NCBI RefSeq assembly: GCF_013393905.1
Contig: NZ_CP040275.1
Location: 124,001-188,000, forward strand
Length of the DNA stretch: 64,000 bases
Source of the DNA: Nostoc sp. C052
GTDB lineage: Bacteria; Cyanobacteriota; Cyanobacteriia; Cyanobacteriales; Nostocaceae
Direction: 5' to 3'
Of this stretch, positions 53,007 to 62,535 are shown one piece after another. The translations under genes and the position numbers were made by a program. The first letter of the stretch is position 1, and each line of letters opens with the position of its first letter. The notes beneath the pieces were generated by a model. It saw nothing but the letters and a program-made list of their open reading frames with translations. It did no database searches and was not told where the DNA came from.

Positions 53007-54206
53007 TTAAGGTAGAGAATTGGGTTGACCAAGAACGATAGGGTCTTTCTCTTGGTACTCAATAAAAGGTACAGGCCCTATGAAGTATGGACTGCAAGTG
53101 CGACCAATGAAAGGGATGGTTTTACAAATACGGAAGAACATAGTAGTCTCCACCTTTCCACTGCCTTCATAAATATTCCAAACAACTTGCTTAAAGCTGG
53201 AACCAAAGGGGTTTCGACCAGTAGGCTCTTTACCATCATTAAGAGCTTTTAAAATGCCAAATCCACCATTAACCTTTTGGAATTTCCCGGATATCCACTG
53301 TGTTCCAGTAGTCTCACCAATGCCGGACATTTCTGTATGAGCGCAATTATTTTGTAGACAGGGAACATTAAAGCCATCTTGGTAGCTACCAGATATGGAA
53401 CGGGTACGGTTAGCTTCAATATCTCCCAATGGCAGATCAACTTTGGCAACAAATGAAAGGTCAAGTGTTCTCAACCCCGGTAAATTATCCCAGGTGAGTG
53501 TTGATAATCCTGGTACACCATCAATTCTGGAGTCTTGCCAATTCCCAAATCGATTAATAGATGTGTTCTGGATATTAGGAATGGATGTCAAAGGATAATT
53601 TTTTAAATTAATTACTCGACCAAGTTGAACATTACTTAAATTCTCATAGCGGCTGAGATTAGCAATTGTGCTGCCATTAATGCCAAATCTTCTAGCAAAA
53701 TCACGGATAGGTATAACACTATTAACATTTCTATTACCCAAATTAGGAACGGCTTTGACCAAATTTGGTAAGGTCTGCCATTGAGTTAATTGAAAATCAT
53801 CTAATGTTAACCTACTTAAATTGATTCCTTGTACTGAAGCTATGGTTGAGAGATTTAAATTTTCTATTGCTAATTGAGGTGTTTCAAAATCTCCCAGTTC
53901 CATAAACTCGCTAATGCTTTGTCCTGCCGTCCAGGTTCTAGTTTCTGTACCTCTTGTGCCTGGGTAGGTAACACTGTTACTTTCAGAAATAATCATGTCG
54001 CTAAAACGCAAGCGCGACCAATCAGGAGTAAACCCATTAGGAGAATTTACAATGGGTACTTGTGCTGAAGCCTTGGGCAGCAAAAAGCCTACTAAAGAGT
54101 TCAATAGCCCATATCTTATGAAACTATGAATCAATAAGCTACCTAATAAACTAAAAAAGATTAGGTAACGTAAGGCGTTATCATTGAGGCGAAAAGATGA
54201 TTTCAT
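53007..54206 (-). CDS. Exported protein of the secretion operon, 399 aa
   Basis: The N-terminal hydrophobic stretch (residues 12-32, then A-S-A-Q at about 46) is a signal peptide or anchor. The central part is a repeated L-x-x-L-x-L pattern, reminiscent of leucine-rich repeats. Conserved cysteine pairs appear near the C-terminus (P-C-L-Q-N-N-C and R-T-C). It lies between VirD4 and the VirB9-like gene and overlaps the latter by 4 bases. The role is unknown; a periplasmic channel component is possible. Confidence 0.55.
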   Translation of the reverse strand: MKSSFRLNDNALRYLIFFSLLGSLLIHSFIRYGLLNSLVGFLLPKASAQVPIVNSPNGFTPDWSRLRFSDMIISESNSVTYPGTRGTETRTWTAGQSISEFMELGDFETPQLAIENLNLSTIASVQGINLSRLTLDDFQLTQWQTLPNLVKAVPNLGNRNVNSVIPIRDFARRFGINGSTIANLSRYENLSNVQLGRVINLKNYPLTSIPNIQNTSINRFGNWQDSRIDGVPGLSTLTWDNLPGLRTLDLSFVAKVDLPLGDIEANRTRSISGSYQDGFNVPCLQNNCAHTEMSGIGETTGTQWISGKFQKVNGGFGILKALNDGKEPTGRNPFGSSFKQVVWNIYEGSGKVETTMFFRICKTIPFIGRTCSPYFIGPVPFIEYQEKDPIVLGQPNSLP

Positions 54207-54958
54207 AAACTATTACCTTGTCTTAAGTTATCAGAATTATTATTCAAAGCAATTAATTTGTTAACTAAGTCTTGAGAGACATCAGCCTTATTAGTAGCAG
54301 TAGAAATGTCATCACCTGCTTGTAAATAACCAATTAACTTTTGCAAACGCTGGTGTAGTTCATCTTGCTGAAGAATCCATCCACTTTTAATAGCGACAAC
54401 AATACCGCCTCGAATTTGGTTAATTGTTTGCTGTGTTTTAACTAATGATTGCAATTGAGGTTTTGGGGCTGTTTGTTCTCGTGCCAGATCATTCTGGATC
54501 GTTACCTGACTATATTTAGGAGTGCCATTACTTGTTGCTAGCCGAAAACTGTAAGCTTTACGCTCCCCAGAGGATGACTGCGTAATTACTGTTAACAAAG
54601 TGGTAGATGTTTGCGGTATTCCGGGAATGTTTATTCTCTTGATCCGTCGCAGATGAATCAGCCCAGCACCGGGGCTAGAGCAATTCTGATCCAGTCCCTC
54701 TAAACAACCATCTGTGTCAAGCAGAATTTGCGACGGATCATCTAACCAGACTTTTTTAATTGTCTCGCCAATTTCATAGAAAGAAATTGCTACACCGTGA
54801 CCATTCCAAACGTTGATAGTTTGTAGTTTCGCAGCCGTACCACTAGCTTGAGTTTGTTTGATGGTGCGAACGACTGGTGCGGCAATTGTGGATAGTGGAG
54901 TCGCGGCGAGAGCCAACGCTAGAGTGCCGCTTGTAACTGTGTTAATTATGCTTTTCAT
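54203..54958 (-). CDS. VirB9/TrbG-like periplasmic channel protein (tentative)
   Basis: A cleavable signal peptide is clear (residues 1-26, ending T-I-A-A). The mature 225 residues have a beta-rich first half (I-N-V-W-N-G-H-G-V-A-I-S-F-Y) and helices in the tail. The size, export signal and place right after the VirB10 gene suggest VirB9. The sequence match itself is weak. It overlaps both neighbours by 4 bases, so all are one operon. Confidence 0.5.
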   Translation of the reverse strand: MKSIINTVTSGTLALALAATPLSTIAAPVVRTIKQTQASGTAAKLQTINVWNGHGVAISFYEIGETIKKVWLDDPSQILLDTDGCLEGLDQNCSSPGAGLIHLRRIKRINIPGIPQTSTTLLTVITQSSSGERKAYSFRLATSNGTPKYSQVTIQNDLAREQTAPKPQLQSLVKTQQTINQIRGGIVVAIKSGWILQQDELHQRLQKLIGYLQAGDDISTATNKADVSQDLVNKLIALNNNSDNLRQGNSL

Positions 54959-56757
54959 GGCAACTCTAAAGAGCGATTTACATTAAAGGTAACTTTGGTT
55001 CCCTGTGGAATAAACCAAGTATTGGGGCGAGAAGTAATTTCTTGAGTAGTACGTTGATTACGTTGACTAAGATTTTGACTAACTTGACCAAAAAAACCTG
55101 ACATTAACGCACCAGTAATATTGCGCTGATTGCCACTACTACGTTTGCGAATCCTGCCTGTGAATTCATCAGAAATTTCTTCTTCACTATCCGGTTGGTT
55201 CATAATCTCCCCAACCTTCCCTAATGCAGACACAGCGCCACCAAACAAGTCACTACGGGCAATCTCGCCACCCCTGTCCTGAAATCTTCGAGCTATTAGG
55301 GGTCTACCACCAACTCCTGTCACGGAAATCGCACCCGCAGAAATCGGATATTCTGTATTATCTAATATGATCGCTCTGACATAAGCGACAGCGTAACTGC
55401 CGCCATCAACTGAAGCTAACTCGACTGCTAGCATTGTTCCCGAAGGAATTGCCACTTGCCCATAGTTATCGCGTAAATCCTCTTGCAGTCTAGCGACAGA
55501 CCTAGTGTTATTAGAGGTTGGTGTTTGTGTCTGTGTCTGCCCTGAATTATTAACTGTGGCTTGAATTAAAGATGTAACAAGGACACCACTAGCAAAAGTG
55601 CCAACGGTAAGGTAGCGAGTTTGTTTGCCTTGGAGAATTTGGCTTTCTTGAGGTAAATAATTGTTAGCTAAAGTAATCTTGTTAACTTTAGAAGTTGCTT
55701 GCCACCTGGGGCGGATCTTTTCAATCGACTCGCTTGAGTTTTGCGGCGTGGTTTGGTCAAAATTATTTGTATCTGTTTGTTCATTCGGTTGATTTTGAAC
55801 TGCTTGAGTTTGAGAAAGATCCGGATCTAATAAAGATTGTTTGCTGGTGCTAGTTTCGGCGTATGCGATTTTGCCGTAAGAACCGATGCCACGGAGTTTG
55901 TTCAATTGCTCAAGGGGATCTAGGGGCGTTACTGTCCGTGCAGATATAGAGGTTCTTGGAGAAAAACTCGTGCGTGTTGGTGGCTCAGTGTAGGTTCTAA
56001 TCGCTTGTGGAGTAGTCTGAGTTACGCGACGTGGTTGTGTATTTTGAACAGAATGTGGCGCTGGTTGTGGAGATGGTGGGTTAGATGGCACGACCTTTTG
56101 GTTTACTGAAACTGGTACTGGTGCTGGTTGGTCAAATTTATTTTTGTTAATGCGACCTAACTCATCTTCTTGATCCGACAGAGCGAGTTTTGCACGCGCA
56201 TCACCGTCTCCATCATCACTTTCTTGGGCTTGTTCAGTGGTGGGTATTTCCTGCGTTTTCAGACCAATCTTTGGTGCTGGTGCGGGATTGAAAACGCCAT
56301 TGAGCATCAAAAATATCGCTAAAAATCCAACTCCAAAAGGGACAGCAATTATTGCTAGTCTTGACCAAGGAGAAGTGACAATTGTGTGCTTAGTCGCTAC
56401 TAATAAACTTTCCGGTTCTGGTGCTTTATTACCATTAGTTTTATTAACATCATCTAGTTCAAGCAAATCCTCTATAGTCGATACAGACCCATTTTTATCA
56501 AGAAAGGCAGAGGGCAGGAGGCAGGAGGCAGAAGGGAATGCTGTTTCCTGTCCTCTGCCCGTGACCAAAGGGAACTTGGGTTCAAGATCCTCACTAAACT
56601 CTTGTTTAGCGGCTCCAAGACAGGAGGGGTTTCTCTTACAAAGTTGCTCCTCTTGGGGAGACCCCAAGACCGCACTTTGCGCTGAATCCCCTTCTGACTT
56701 GTTCCTTCTGCCCTCTGCCTCCTGCCTCCTGCCTTCTTTATTATTCTCTTTACTCAT
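54955..56757 (-). CDS. virB10: VirB10/TrbI-like channel protein with a repeat inserted in frame
   Basis: VirB10 spans the envelope as the core of a type IV secretion channel. The C-terminal 280 residues match TrbI (V-A-I-P-S-G-T-M-L, V-A-Y-V-R-A-I, and the end W-F-I-P-Q-G-T-K-V-T-F-N-V). One membrane helix lies at about 130-152 (L-A-I-I-A-V-P-F-G-V-G-F-L), then a proline-rich linker. The ATG overlaps the VirB8 stop (ATGA). Residues about 7-83 (E-G-R-R-Q-E-A-E-G-R-R ... C-L-L-P-S-A-F) are encoded by a palindromic dispersed repeat, listed separately. Confidence 0.85.
   Translation of the reverse strand: MSKENNKEGRRQEAEGRRNKSEGDSAQSAVLGSPQEEQLCKRNPSCLGAAKQEFSEDLEPKFPLVTGRGQETAFPSASCLLPSAFLDKNGSVSTIEDLLELDDVNKTNGNKAPEPESLLVATKHTIVTSPWSRLAIIAVPFGVGFLAIFLMLNGVFNPAPAPKIGLKTQEIPTTEQAQESDDGDGDARAKLALSDQEDELGRINKNKFDQPAPVPVSVNQKVVPSNPPSPQPAPHSVQNTQPRRVTQTTPQAIRTYTEPPTRTSFSPRTSISARTVTPLDPLEQLNKLRGIGSYGKIAYAETSTSKQSLLDPDLSQTQAVQNQPNEQTDTNNFDQTTPQNSSESIEKIRPRWQATSKVNKITLANNYLPQESQILQGKQTRYLTVGTFASGVLVTSLIQATVNNSGQTQTQTPTSNNTRSVARLQEDLRDNYGQVAIPSGTMLAVELASVDGGSYAVAYVRAIILDNTEYPISAGAISVTGVGGRPLIARRFQDRGGEIARSDLFGGAVSALGKVGEIMNQPDSEEEISDEFTGRIRKRSSGNQRNITGALMSGFFGQVSQNLSQRNQRTTQEITSRPNTWFIPQGTKVTFNVNRSLELP
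56503..56740. repeat. Dispersed palindromic repeat inside the VirB10 gene
   Basis: The left edge (about 56503-56540) is built from GGCAGGAGGCAGGAGGCAG units; the right edge (about 56700-56738) is the complementary CTGCCTCCTGCCTCCTGCC. The 160-bp centre has CAGGAGGGGTTTCTCTTAC and GGGAGACCCCAAGACCGC stretches also typical of cyanobacterial dispersed repeats. It stays in frame and adds about 75 residues. Confidence 0.8.
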
Positions 56758-57545
56758 TTTCTTTTGCCCAAATCTAAATCGACAATTTCGGTAATTTCTA
56801 ATCCGGCCTTCCTTGCCGAATAAATTTTCTTAGACAGTTCACTAGTATTAGCTGGGATATACTCTGGATTAGAAATTGATGAAAGTGTAATGGTTTTATT
56901 AAAAGTAATCCCTTTGCCGGAATTATCACTACGTTCAAAAGTTACCAGCGTCCCAATAAAATCTATTTCCCATTTTCCATCTCTGAGTTGCCGTGGCTGT
57001 GAAATAAATCTAGGGATTAAAGATACTTGCGTATCACCATTAAATATGCTCGTGGGAGTAATTGAAGCTAATTTTTTCAGAAATGCGGCTCTAAATCCTC
57101 CATTTTCACTCAACGCAAAGGCAGCATCATAAGCTTTACTTGTGACTCGACTATTAGATTTATTATTAATTTTGCCTACTTCTACCCCAGTATCTTGCTT
57201 AGTTATTGGCTCACCTTTTTCATTGAAAACTTGTACTATTCCATCCCAATTAAACATCTTAATGAAGGTATCAGAAATAAACTTTTTAATTACTTCATCA
57301 GAGCGCTTTTTAGGGTCTACTGCTCTAGCGGAAATCGTCTCACCTGATGATAATTGTACCAGGGCTAATTGCTTTTGATTTAGTATGCTGATTGCCCCAT
57401 AATTGAGAAATTGTAATAAGAGGGAAAATCCCGCCATTGAAAACCCAACTAAAGAGATTATTCCAACTCGTGTTGTCACGTATTTGTTGTAACTAAGTAG
57501 TTGTAATGGTTCTCTGGGTTGAGTTTTACTTTTTTGATTCAGCAT
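56754..57545 (-). CDS. virB8: VirB8/TrbF-like channel protein
   Basis: The protein has a short cytoplasmic N-terminus, one membrane segment at about residues 27-50 and a periplasmic part of 210 residues with an NTF2-like alternation (W-E-I-D-F-I-G-T-L-V-T-F-E-R). The length of 263 aa and position between VirB6 and VirB10 fit VirB8. It overlaps VirB10 by 4 bases. Confidence 0.72.
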   Translation of the reverse strand: MLNQKSKTQPREPLQLLSYNKYVTTRVGIISLVGFSMAGFSLLLQFLNYGAISILNQKQLALVQLSSGETISARAVDPKKRSDEVIKKFISDTFIKMFNWDGIVQVFNEKGEPITKQDTGVEVGKINNKSNSRVTSKAYDAAFALSENGGFRAAFLKKLASITPTSIFNGDTQVSLIPRFISQPRQLRDGKWEIDFIGTLVTFERSDNSGKGITFNKTITLSSISNPEYIPANTSELSKKIYSARKAGLEITEIVDLDLGKRK

Positions 57546-57557
57546 AGGTTTTATTGT

Positions 57558-57690
57558 CAGAATTCAGGAGTCAGAATTCAGGAATCAGAATGTTAAAGAA
57601 GAAGAGTGAATTATTTTCAATCAATGGAAGAGTTATGCACTCATTGCTTTTAAATTCTGGCTTCTGAATCCTGAGTGCTGAATTCTTACG
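57558..57690. repeat. Dispersed palindromic repeat, copy B
   Basis: Left arm (57558-57592) GTCAGAATTCAGGAGTCAG type and right arm (57654-57689) its imperfect complement, 60 bases apart. It separates the virB8 and virB6 genes. It belongs to the same family as copy A at 32970. Confidence 0.7.
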
Positions 57691-57692
57691 TT

Positions 57693-58796
57693 TTATTTAG
57701 CTAATTTTCCGACTAAACTACCGCCTTTAGTAGCAACACCTTTAGCAACCTCAATGGCAATTGAACTATAAGTTTCAGCAGCTTTATTAATTTGAACTAA
57801 AACAGAAATGCCACCACCAGCTGCTAAACCTGTAGCTAAGAATGGCGCAATTATACCAATTGTAAATAGGAAGAACATTGGCTGATAAGATTTAGAATCA
57901 GCGACTAATTGCCCAGCGAAGCCAACAATGATATTGAAGCAGAGCTTGCCAAAACCTATACTGAAATATCCTACTAACCAACTGTAGATTGATTTAGCTC
58001 CGTAAGGTAGCAGAGAACCACCAACAGCTACAGGCCCCAGCAGTGCTGTTACGAGCATAGTCAGTTCAATTCCCCATTGATAAGCCCCATTCATCCCGAC
58101 TAGAATGATAGTAATTACGTCTGTTATCGCCGACCCGACAAAGGCATTAATGGGAGACATAATTACATCTGTAACTGTAGCTTTTCCTTGAGCTACGTCC
58201 TTGTAAGAATCGATAGCACCATCAATCGCATCGATAAACCAAGAAAATACCCCATTATTTTTATTAAATTTATCGGGATATGTCTTCGTTAAATCTTCCT
58301 TCGCTTTTGTTAAACAGTTGATCTGCTCTTGTTGACTTAAGGATGAATTTTTGCACTTACTAACAGCTAGTCCGATAGCGCTACGTGCAGCTTCAGTGCC
58401 TAATGCACTTTCGTATGCTTTCTTGAGATCAATTCCTGCCGCCGCCTTACTAAGAACTATATTGTTTACATTATTAATATAGTTCCTAATTCCTAATGTT
58501 GAATTACCTAAAACTTTTCCGTTATTAGATAGCAAAATAATTACTATTAACGGCCAAATAAAATCTGTATAAGCTCTTTGTTCTTCCCCCGCCATCATTT
58601 TTTTTGTCCATTCAACGACAAAGAAAGTTAGTGTTGCTATAGCGAATAAAGCACCAACGTCACAAACTGCCCAGTATACGCCTCCATCAAGAGTATTAAC
58701 CCACAATTCGTCAAATCCTTTCGCTACTGAAGCTGAATTTTCTTTTGCTAAATCAGCTAAATCGCCACCATCTAGTTTGGCTAGTAAATAGTACAT
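57693..58796 (-). CDS. virB6: VirB6/TrbL-like polytopic membrane protein
   Basis: The ATG at 58796 (MYYLLAKLDGGDLADLAKEN) has a good AAGGA site 8 bases upstream. A longer frame from 58913 adds 39 residues that come from a dispersed repeat and is unlikely to be real. At least five membrane helices are visible (for example V-I-I-L-L-S, V-T-I-I-L-V-G-M, G-I-I-A-P-F-L-A-T-G-L). Length of 367 aa and position fit VirB6, the inner-membrane channel component. The N-terminal part shows a periplasmic loop with paired cysteines. Confidence 0.7.
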   Translation of the reverse strand: MYYLLAKLDGGDLADLAKENSASVAKGFDELWVNTLDGGVYWAVCDVGALFAIATLTFFVVEWTKKMMAGEEQRAYTDFIWPLIVIILLSNNGKVLGNSTLGIRNYINNVNNIVLSKAAAGIDLKKAYESALGTEAARSAIGLAVSKCKNSSLSQQEQINCLTKAKEDLTKTYPDKFNKNNGVFSWFIDAIDGAIDSYKDVAQGKATVTDVIMSPINAFVGSAITDVITIILVGMNGAYQWGIELTMLVTALLGPVAVGGSLLPYGAKSIYSWLVGYFSIGFGKLCFNIIVGFAGQLVADSKSYQPMFFLFTIGIIAPFLATGLAAGGGISVLVQINKAAETYSSIAIEVAKGVATKGGSLVGKLAK

Positions 58797-58861
58797 AGTT
58801 AATATCCTTTTTTGACCAATATTTATCAACCACTCGTACAGAATTAATGCAGCAATTCTGA

Positions 58862-58915
58862 TCGGAGGCGGAGCAACTCCTGCTTTGCTCCTGAGTTCTG
58901 AATTCTTCTTCATAA
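58862..58915. repeat. Half copy of the palindromic repeat, between virB5 and virB6
   Basis: TCCTGAGTTCTGAATTCTTCTT and a preceding GCTTTGCTCC match one arm of copies A and B. It forms the false N-terminal extension of the VirB6 frame. Confidence 0.5.
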
Positions 58916-58919
58916 ACCT

Positions 58920-59630
58920 TTAGTCGTCAGCAGATGTCGCATTTAACCGTGCATTAAGTACGACTTCATGTACTAGAGACAATCTGCCATCTTCTTGGGA
59001 GTTCTCCTTTTGCCTTTGGGAATCAAGATGCTCCGCTACTTGCGTTAGCATCAAGTTAGAGTAAGCATTGTCCTGTCGGGCTAATAAAGAATCGGTACGC
59101 TGCTGTGCCAACATTGACACAATTAAGCCGTTCTGAGACGCGATCGCTTTGAGAACATTCTGAGAAGCGTCCATATTCTGCGCCTCATCAGCAATACCTT
59201 TTGCAAGTTTAGCGATTTGTGCAGTAGTATCAATTTTTTCTTGAGTTTGCTGCTGTCCTTTTTTTCCAATCACGCTGGCAATCGAGCCAAGCGTCAATTC
59301 ACGCTCTAGCTTCTGTGCTTTTTCTTGGGCGACAGGATAAGAATAATCATCCTTGAGCGTATTTTTCAATTGTTCAGCCGAAGCGATTGGGTCAGGCGCA
59401 CCCAATTGTCCAATAGAACTATCAATTGCCGCATTAGCATTTTCTTTGATGTCACCCCAAGCACTGTTAATCTCACCCTTGGCCCATGCTTGAATTTCCG
59501 AAACTTCTCCTTGAAGATCCGATACGATAGAACTAAAAAAATCGTTGATGCTGATGCCATAGCTAGGTGCAGCAATAAAGAAACTGCCAACTGTAGCAGA
59601 AAGTATTACCCCAATTGTCCGCTTGTTCAT
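58920..59630 (-). CDS. VirB5/TrbJ-like exported protein
   Basis: A signal peptide is clear (M-N-K-R-T-I-G-V-I-L-S-A-T-V-G-S-F-F-I-A, cleavage at A-P-S-Y-G). The 210-residue mature part is largely helical, with Q-x-x-x-x-L coiled-coil stretches and a repeated A-x-x-A-Q-N-M-D. Size, export and position between VirB4 and VirB6 match VirB5/TrbJ, the minor pilus component. Confidence 0.6.
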   Translation of the reverse strand: MNKRTIGVILSATVGSFFIAAPSYGISINDFFSSIVSDLQGEVSEIQAWAKGEINSAWGDIKENANAAIDSSIGQLGAPDPIASAEQLKNTLKDDYSYPVAQEKAQKLERELTLGSIASVIGKKGQQQTQEKIDTTAQIAKLAKGIADEAQNMDASQNVLKAIASQNGLIVSMLAQQRTDSLLARQDNAYSNLMLTQVAEHLDSQRQKENSQEDGRLSLVHEVVLNARLNATSADD

Positions 59631-62465
59631 TTAAGCTACCTGTCTTGTATGTGATTTTGAAAGTAAATTCTTCGCTAATTCTGATAACTCTTCCCCCCGA
59701 ATCATTCTGATATAATCCTCACTAAATTTGACTAACCCAAGTAGAGGATTATCTTGATAGTGCTTGAGAAACAAACTGCGTAATTCTTGTTCGTTTGGAT
59801 TATTAGCAACTGAAGCTAATAAACAGTAAGCAGGATAATAGCGACAGAATGTGAGTTTGCCGTTATCATCAAGCAACCATTGTGAGTAAATCCCCGACTT
59901 TTTTGGATAAAAAGCTTCTGTACTGTTGACCCTGATGATTTCAATAGGATATTTAAAGCGAACAATAAACGGGTCAACGGCTGATGATTGAATCCTGCCT
60001 ACTAAACGTGTAGTGATATTGGCAAATATCTTCTGTGCAGATGCGCTCTGATATATAGTCTCTGGTTCTTGGGCAGAGATGATGACGCGGATACCAGACT
60101 TCGCACCATTGGCACACAATCGCCCAATCAACGAGGCGATAGCATCGAATTGAAACAAGATTGGTGCTTCATCAAGGAAGAAGATCGAAGCTTTTGATGA
60201 TAATGCACGACGTAATGCCGCAGAATATGCACTAAGAGCGAGTATGGCAGCATCAGCTTCACTCGATAAATTACGTAAAGCGAATACTAACAATTTGGCA
60301 TTAGTTCTAAAACTGGATGGGCGTGAGATTGATTGTCCTACCCTGGTACTCAACCAATAATTTATTCTCAGCCTGATTTGCTCTAAGGCTTCGGAAATCT
60401 CTTGACTCTTACTAGCAATAGAATCTAATTGTATGAAAGCTGGAGAACAAAAATTATAAAAATCTTTGAGTGTCGGAGTCTCGTTCCAATATTGAGTCCC
60501 AAATCCATTTTGTATTGCTGACTTGTAGCGTGATTTAATTTCATCATCATTAAAAAATGTTTTTAAAGCTAAAGCAATGATTGACTCAATATTGGTGGTA
60601 ATCGTTGGGCTGACACCAATCATGCTCGTCCCCATCACCATTGTCATCAGCACTGATTTGAGAAATTCCTTAAAATCGTTCAATCGCTCATTTCTCAGTT
60701 CTGCATCCAGAGAGCGTAAATCAGGAAGTTCAAAAAGATTGTTTGATTCTTTGGAGATGTCAAAGTATGCCCCATCTTCACCCAGCAGATTGGTGTAGTC
60801 GGTGAAAGTGGATGTCCCGTCTGGCTTGGGATAGTCTAGTGCCACTACCGGAATATCTTGTGCAAGTGCCGGGGTAAGAATACCTGCCACCAGCACTGAT
60901 TTACCTGAACGAGTTGCGCCAAAGACTGCCAAATTCTTATGATTCTGGTACAAGTCTAGATGTACTGGTGTGCCGCCTTCTTCTGCGATTAACTCAAACC
61001 CACTGCGATCGCCTGTAGCAGTCCTGATCAATGGCATCAGCCCTGGTGCTTCCGAACTAAAATATGGCAGTCGGCGGTTAAAAGGCTTGGTTAACAACGG
61101 CTCCCAAACAAATGGGCAACACTGCAACCATGTCTTCCAGGCGTATTCAATCTCCCGGTCAACTACCGCCGGACGCAAGAAATAGCTGGCAAGATATCGG
61201 CAAGCTTCGTCTAATTCCCGTGGGGTTGGGCGGTGGACGAGAAAAGCAACTGCGGTATGCACTACTACACTACCTTTATATATTGTCTTCTGCGCCTCTA
61301 CCGCTTCTTCAATATTCATGCCTGATTTGACATCAATATTTCCTTTCTCTGTAGATAAAGAAGTGCTGGTAATTGATTGCTTGGTAATGCGTTGAAGATT
61401 TGTTTTAGAGATAGTTTGATTTGCCTTTGTTACCTGACAAATAACCTCGGTATCATAAATACTATCTCTAGAAATTAACTCCCACAGATATCGCAATTGA
61501 GCTTGCTCGTCATACCACCCCCCTGGCTTTTGGCTGAAGTTGAGCGCCCCAATATATTTATTTTGTAGTTTTACCCATTTTCTATCGAAAAATGGTACAG
61601 ACTCCTCATTCTCTAACATCTGGTGGCGGATGTGAAAATCGCTCGTCTGAGTTTCTACTATTCCATCTATTGGGTCAATTTTTAATGGATTAGGGATTGC
61701 CGGAGGAGTAGAGCAATTAAGCTGTTGCCAAATTGTTGACCAAATTTCTTCAGCACTTAAAACCCTAATCCCCAACTTCATCTTGTTGCCCAGGATAGCT
61801 GACCACTGTAAAAATCCATCGTTAAATGAATTTTGCAGAATATTTTCAATTCTAGTATTGTTATGGGCGTGAATTTCACCTGTAAAGCGAAACCAGCCCT
61901 TTTCTAATTTTCTAATCAGAGATTCTATAAAATCCTTAGACCGTTCATCGTCATCAATAACAGTGTAAGTACACCATAGTCTCAAAAACTTATTCTTCCT
62001 AGCTCCACTTTCCGTTAGTTTTTTAGTCCTTAATCTTTCACTACGTATTAACAATTTTAATTGGTCAATCTGACAATTACTCTCTAGCTTGGACAGTTCT
62101 TCTTGTCGGTGATAATCAGACGTAAAAGAACCTAAATGTATTGTTAAGTTTTCCCCTTCGGGAATTTCTTTTAGCCCCGCTTCTATCCCCTCAAAGATCG
62201 GCAGCATTTGCGATGATTCTAAATTCGGATGAATCCCTAAACAATCAAAGCAGAATTTAATTTGAATATTTTCACCTTTTTTAAGAATTAATGCGCCTAC
62301 GCCCTGCCTACCTCCTAAGTTGAGGTCGCAAATACCCGCTAAATGGATAATATCTTCAAAGGGAGTGAGCATTTTCACAACACTAATCTGCTCCTTTTCT
62401 AATGCGACTTTACCTAATTTATCTTTAACTTTCTTAGAAGAATTTGGCATAACTTTACCAATCAC
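59631..62465 (-). CDS. virB4: VirB4/TrbE-type secretion ATPase
   Basis: The 944-aa protein has Walker A F-G-A-T-R-S-G-K-S-V near residues 515-525, a Walker B-like F-F-L-D-E-A-P-I-L-F near 768-777, and the R-V-I-I-S-A-Q-E-P motif. The N-terminal half is the usual VirB4 region of unknown fold. VirB4 powers pilus assembly and substrate transfer at the inner membrane. The gene is the largest of the operon and starts 41 bases after VirB3. Confidence 0.9.
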   Translation of the reverse strand: MIGKVMPNSSKKVKDKLGKVALEKEQISVVKMLTPFEDIIHLAGICDLNLGGRQGVGALILKKGENIQIKFCFDCLGIHPNLESSQMLPIFEGIEAGLKEIPEGENLTIHLGSFTSDYHRQEELSKLESNCQIDQLKLLIRSERLRTKKLTESGARKNKFLRLWCTYTVIDDDERSKDFIESLIRKLEKGWFRFTGEIHAHNNTRIENILQNSFNDGFLQWSAILGNKMKLGIRVLSAEEIWSTIWQQLNCSTPPAIPNPLKIDPIDGIVETQTSDFHIRHQMLENEESVPFFDRKWVKLQNKYIGALNFSQKPGGWYDEQAQLRYLWELISRDSIYDTEVICQVTKANQTISKTNLQRITKQSITSTSLSTEKGNIDVKSGMNIEEAVEAQKTIYKGSVVVHTAVAFLVHRPTPRELDEACRYLASYFLRPAVVDREIEYAWKTWLQCCPFVWEPLLTKPFNRRLPYFSSEAPGLMPLIRTATGDRSGFELIAEEGGTPVHLDLYQNHKNLAVFGATRSGKSVLVAGILTPALAQDIPVVALDYPKPDGTSTFTDYTNLLGEDGAYFDISKESNNLFELPDLRSLDAELRNERLNDFKEFLKSVLMTMVMGTSMIGVSPTITTNIESIIALALKTFFNDDEIKSRYKSAIQNGFGTQYWNETPTLKDFYNFCSPAFIQLDSIASKSQEISEALEQIRLRINYWLSTRVGQSISRPSSFRTNAKLLVFALRNLSSEADAAILALSAYSAALRRALSSKASIFFLDEAPILFQFDAIASLIGRLCANGAKSGIRVIISAQEPETIYQSASAQKIFANITTRLVGRIQSSAVDPFIVRFKYPIEIIRVNSTEAFYPKKSGIYSQWLLDDNGKLTFCRYYPAYCLLASVANNPNEQELRSLFLKHYQDNPLLGLVKFSEDYIRMIRGEELSELAKNLLSKSHTRQVA

Positions 62466-62489
62466 TGAAATTTAATTATCTTCAAAATT

Positions 62490-62535
62490 GCGAATTGCGA
62501 ATTGCGTTAGCGGAGCGGGGCGTTAGCAAGAGTGC
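62490..62535. repeat. Heptamer-type repeat at the VirB3 gene end
   Basis: Three AATTGCG units followed by GTTAGCGGAGCGGGGCGTTAGC are a common Nostoc-type repeat. The C-terminal residues of the VirB3-like protein (R-T-L-A-N-A-P-L-R) are encoded by it. Confidence 0.65.

Noticed and set aside
53006..53062. TTG-started extension of the VirD4 gene
   Set aside because: It overlaps the previous gene by 56 bases and adds residues with no family match; ATG 53005 is better.
58797..58913. 39-residue N-terminal extension of the VirB6-like protein
   Set aside because: It is encoded by a dispersed repeat and ATG 58796 has a good ribosome site at the right spacing.
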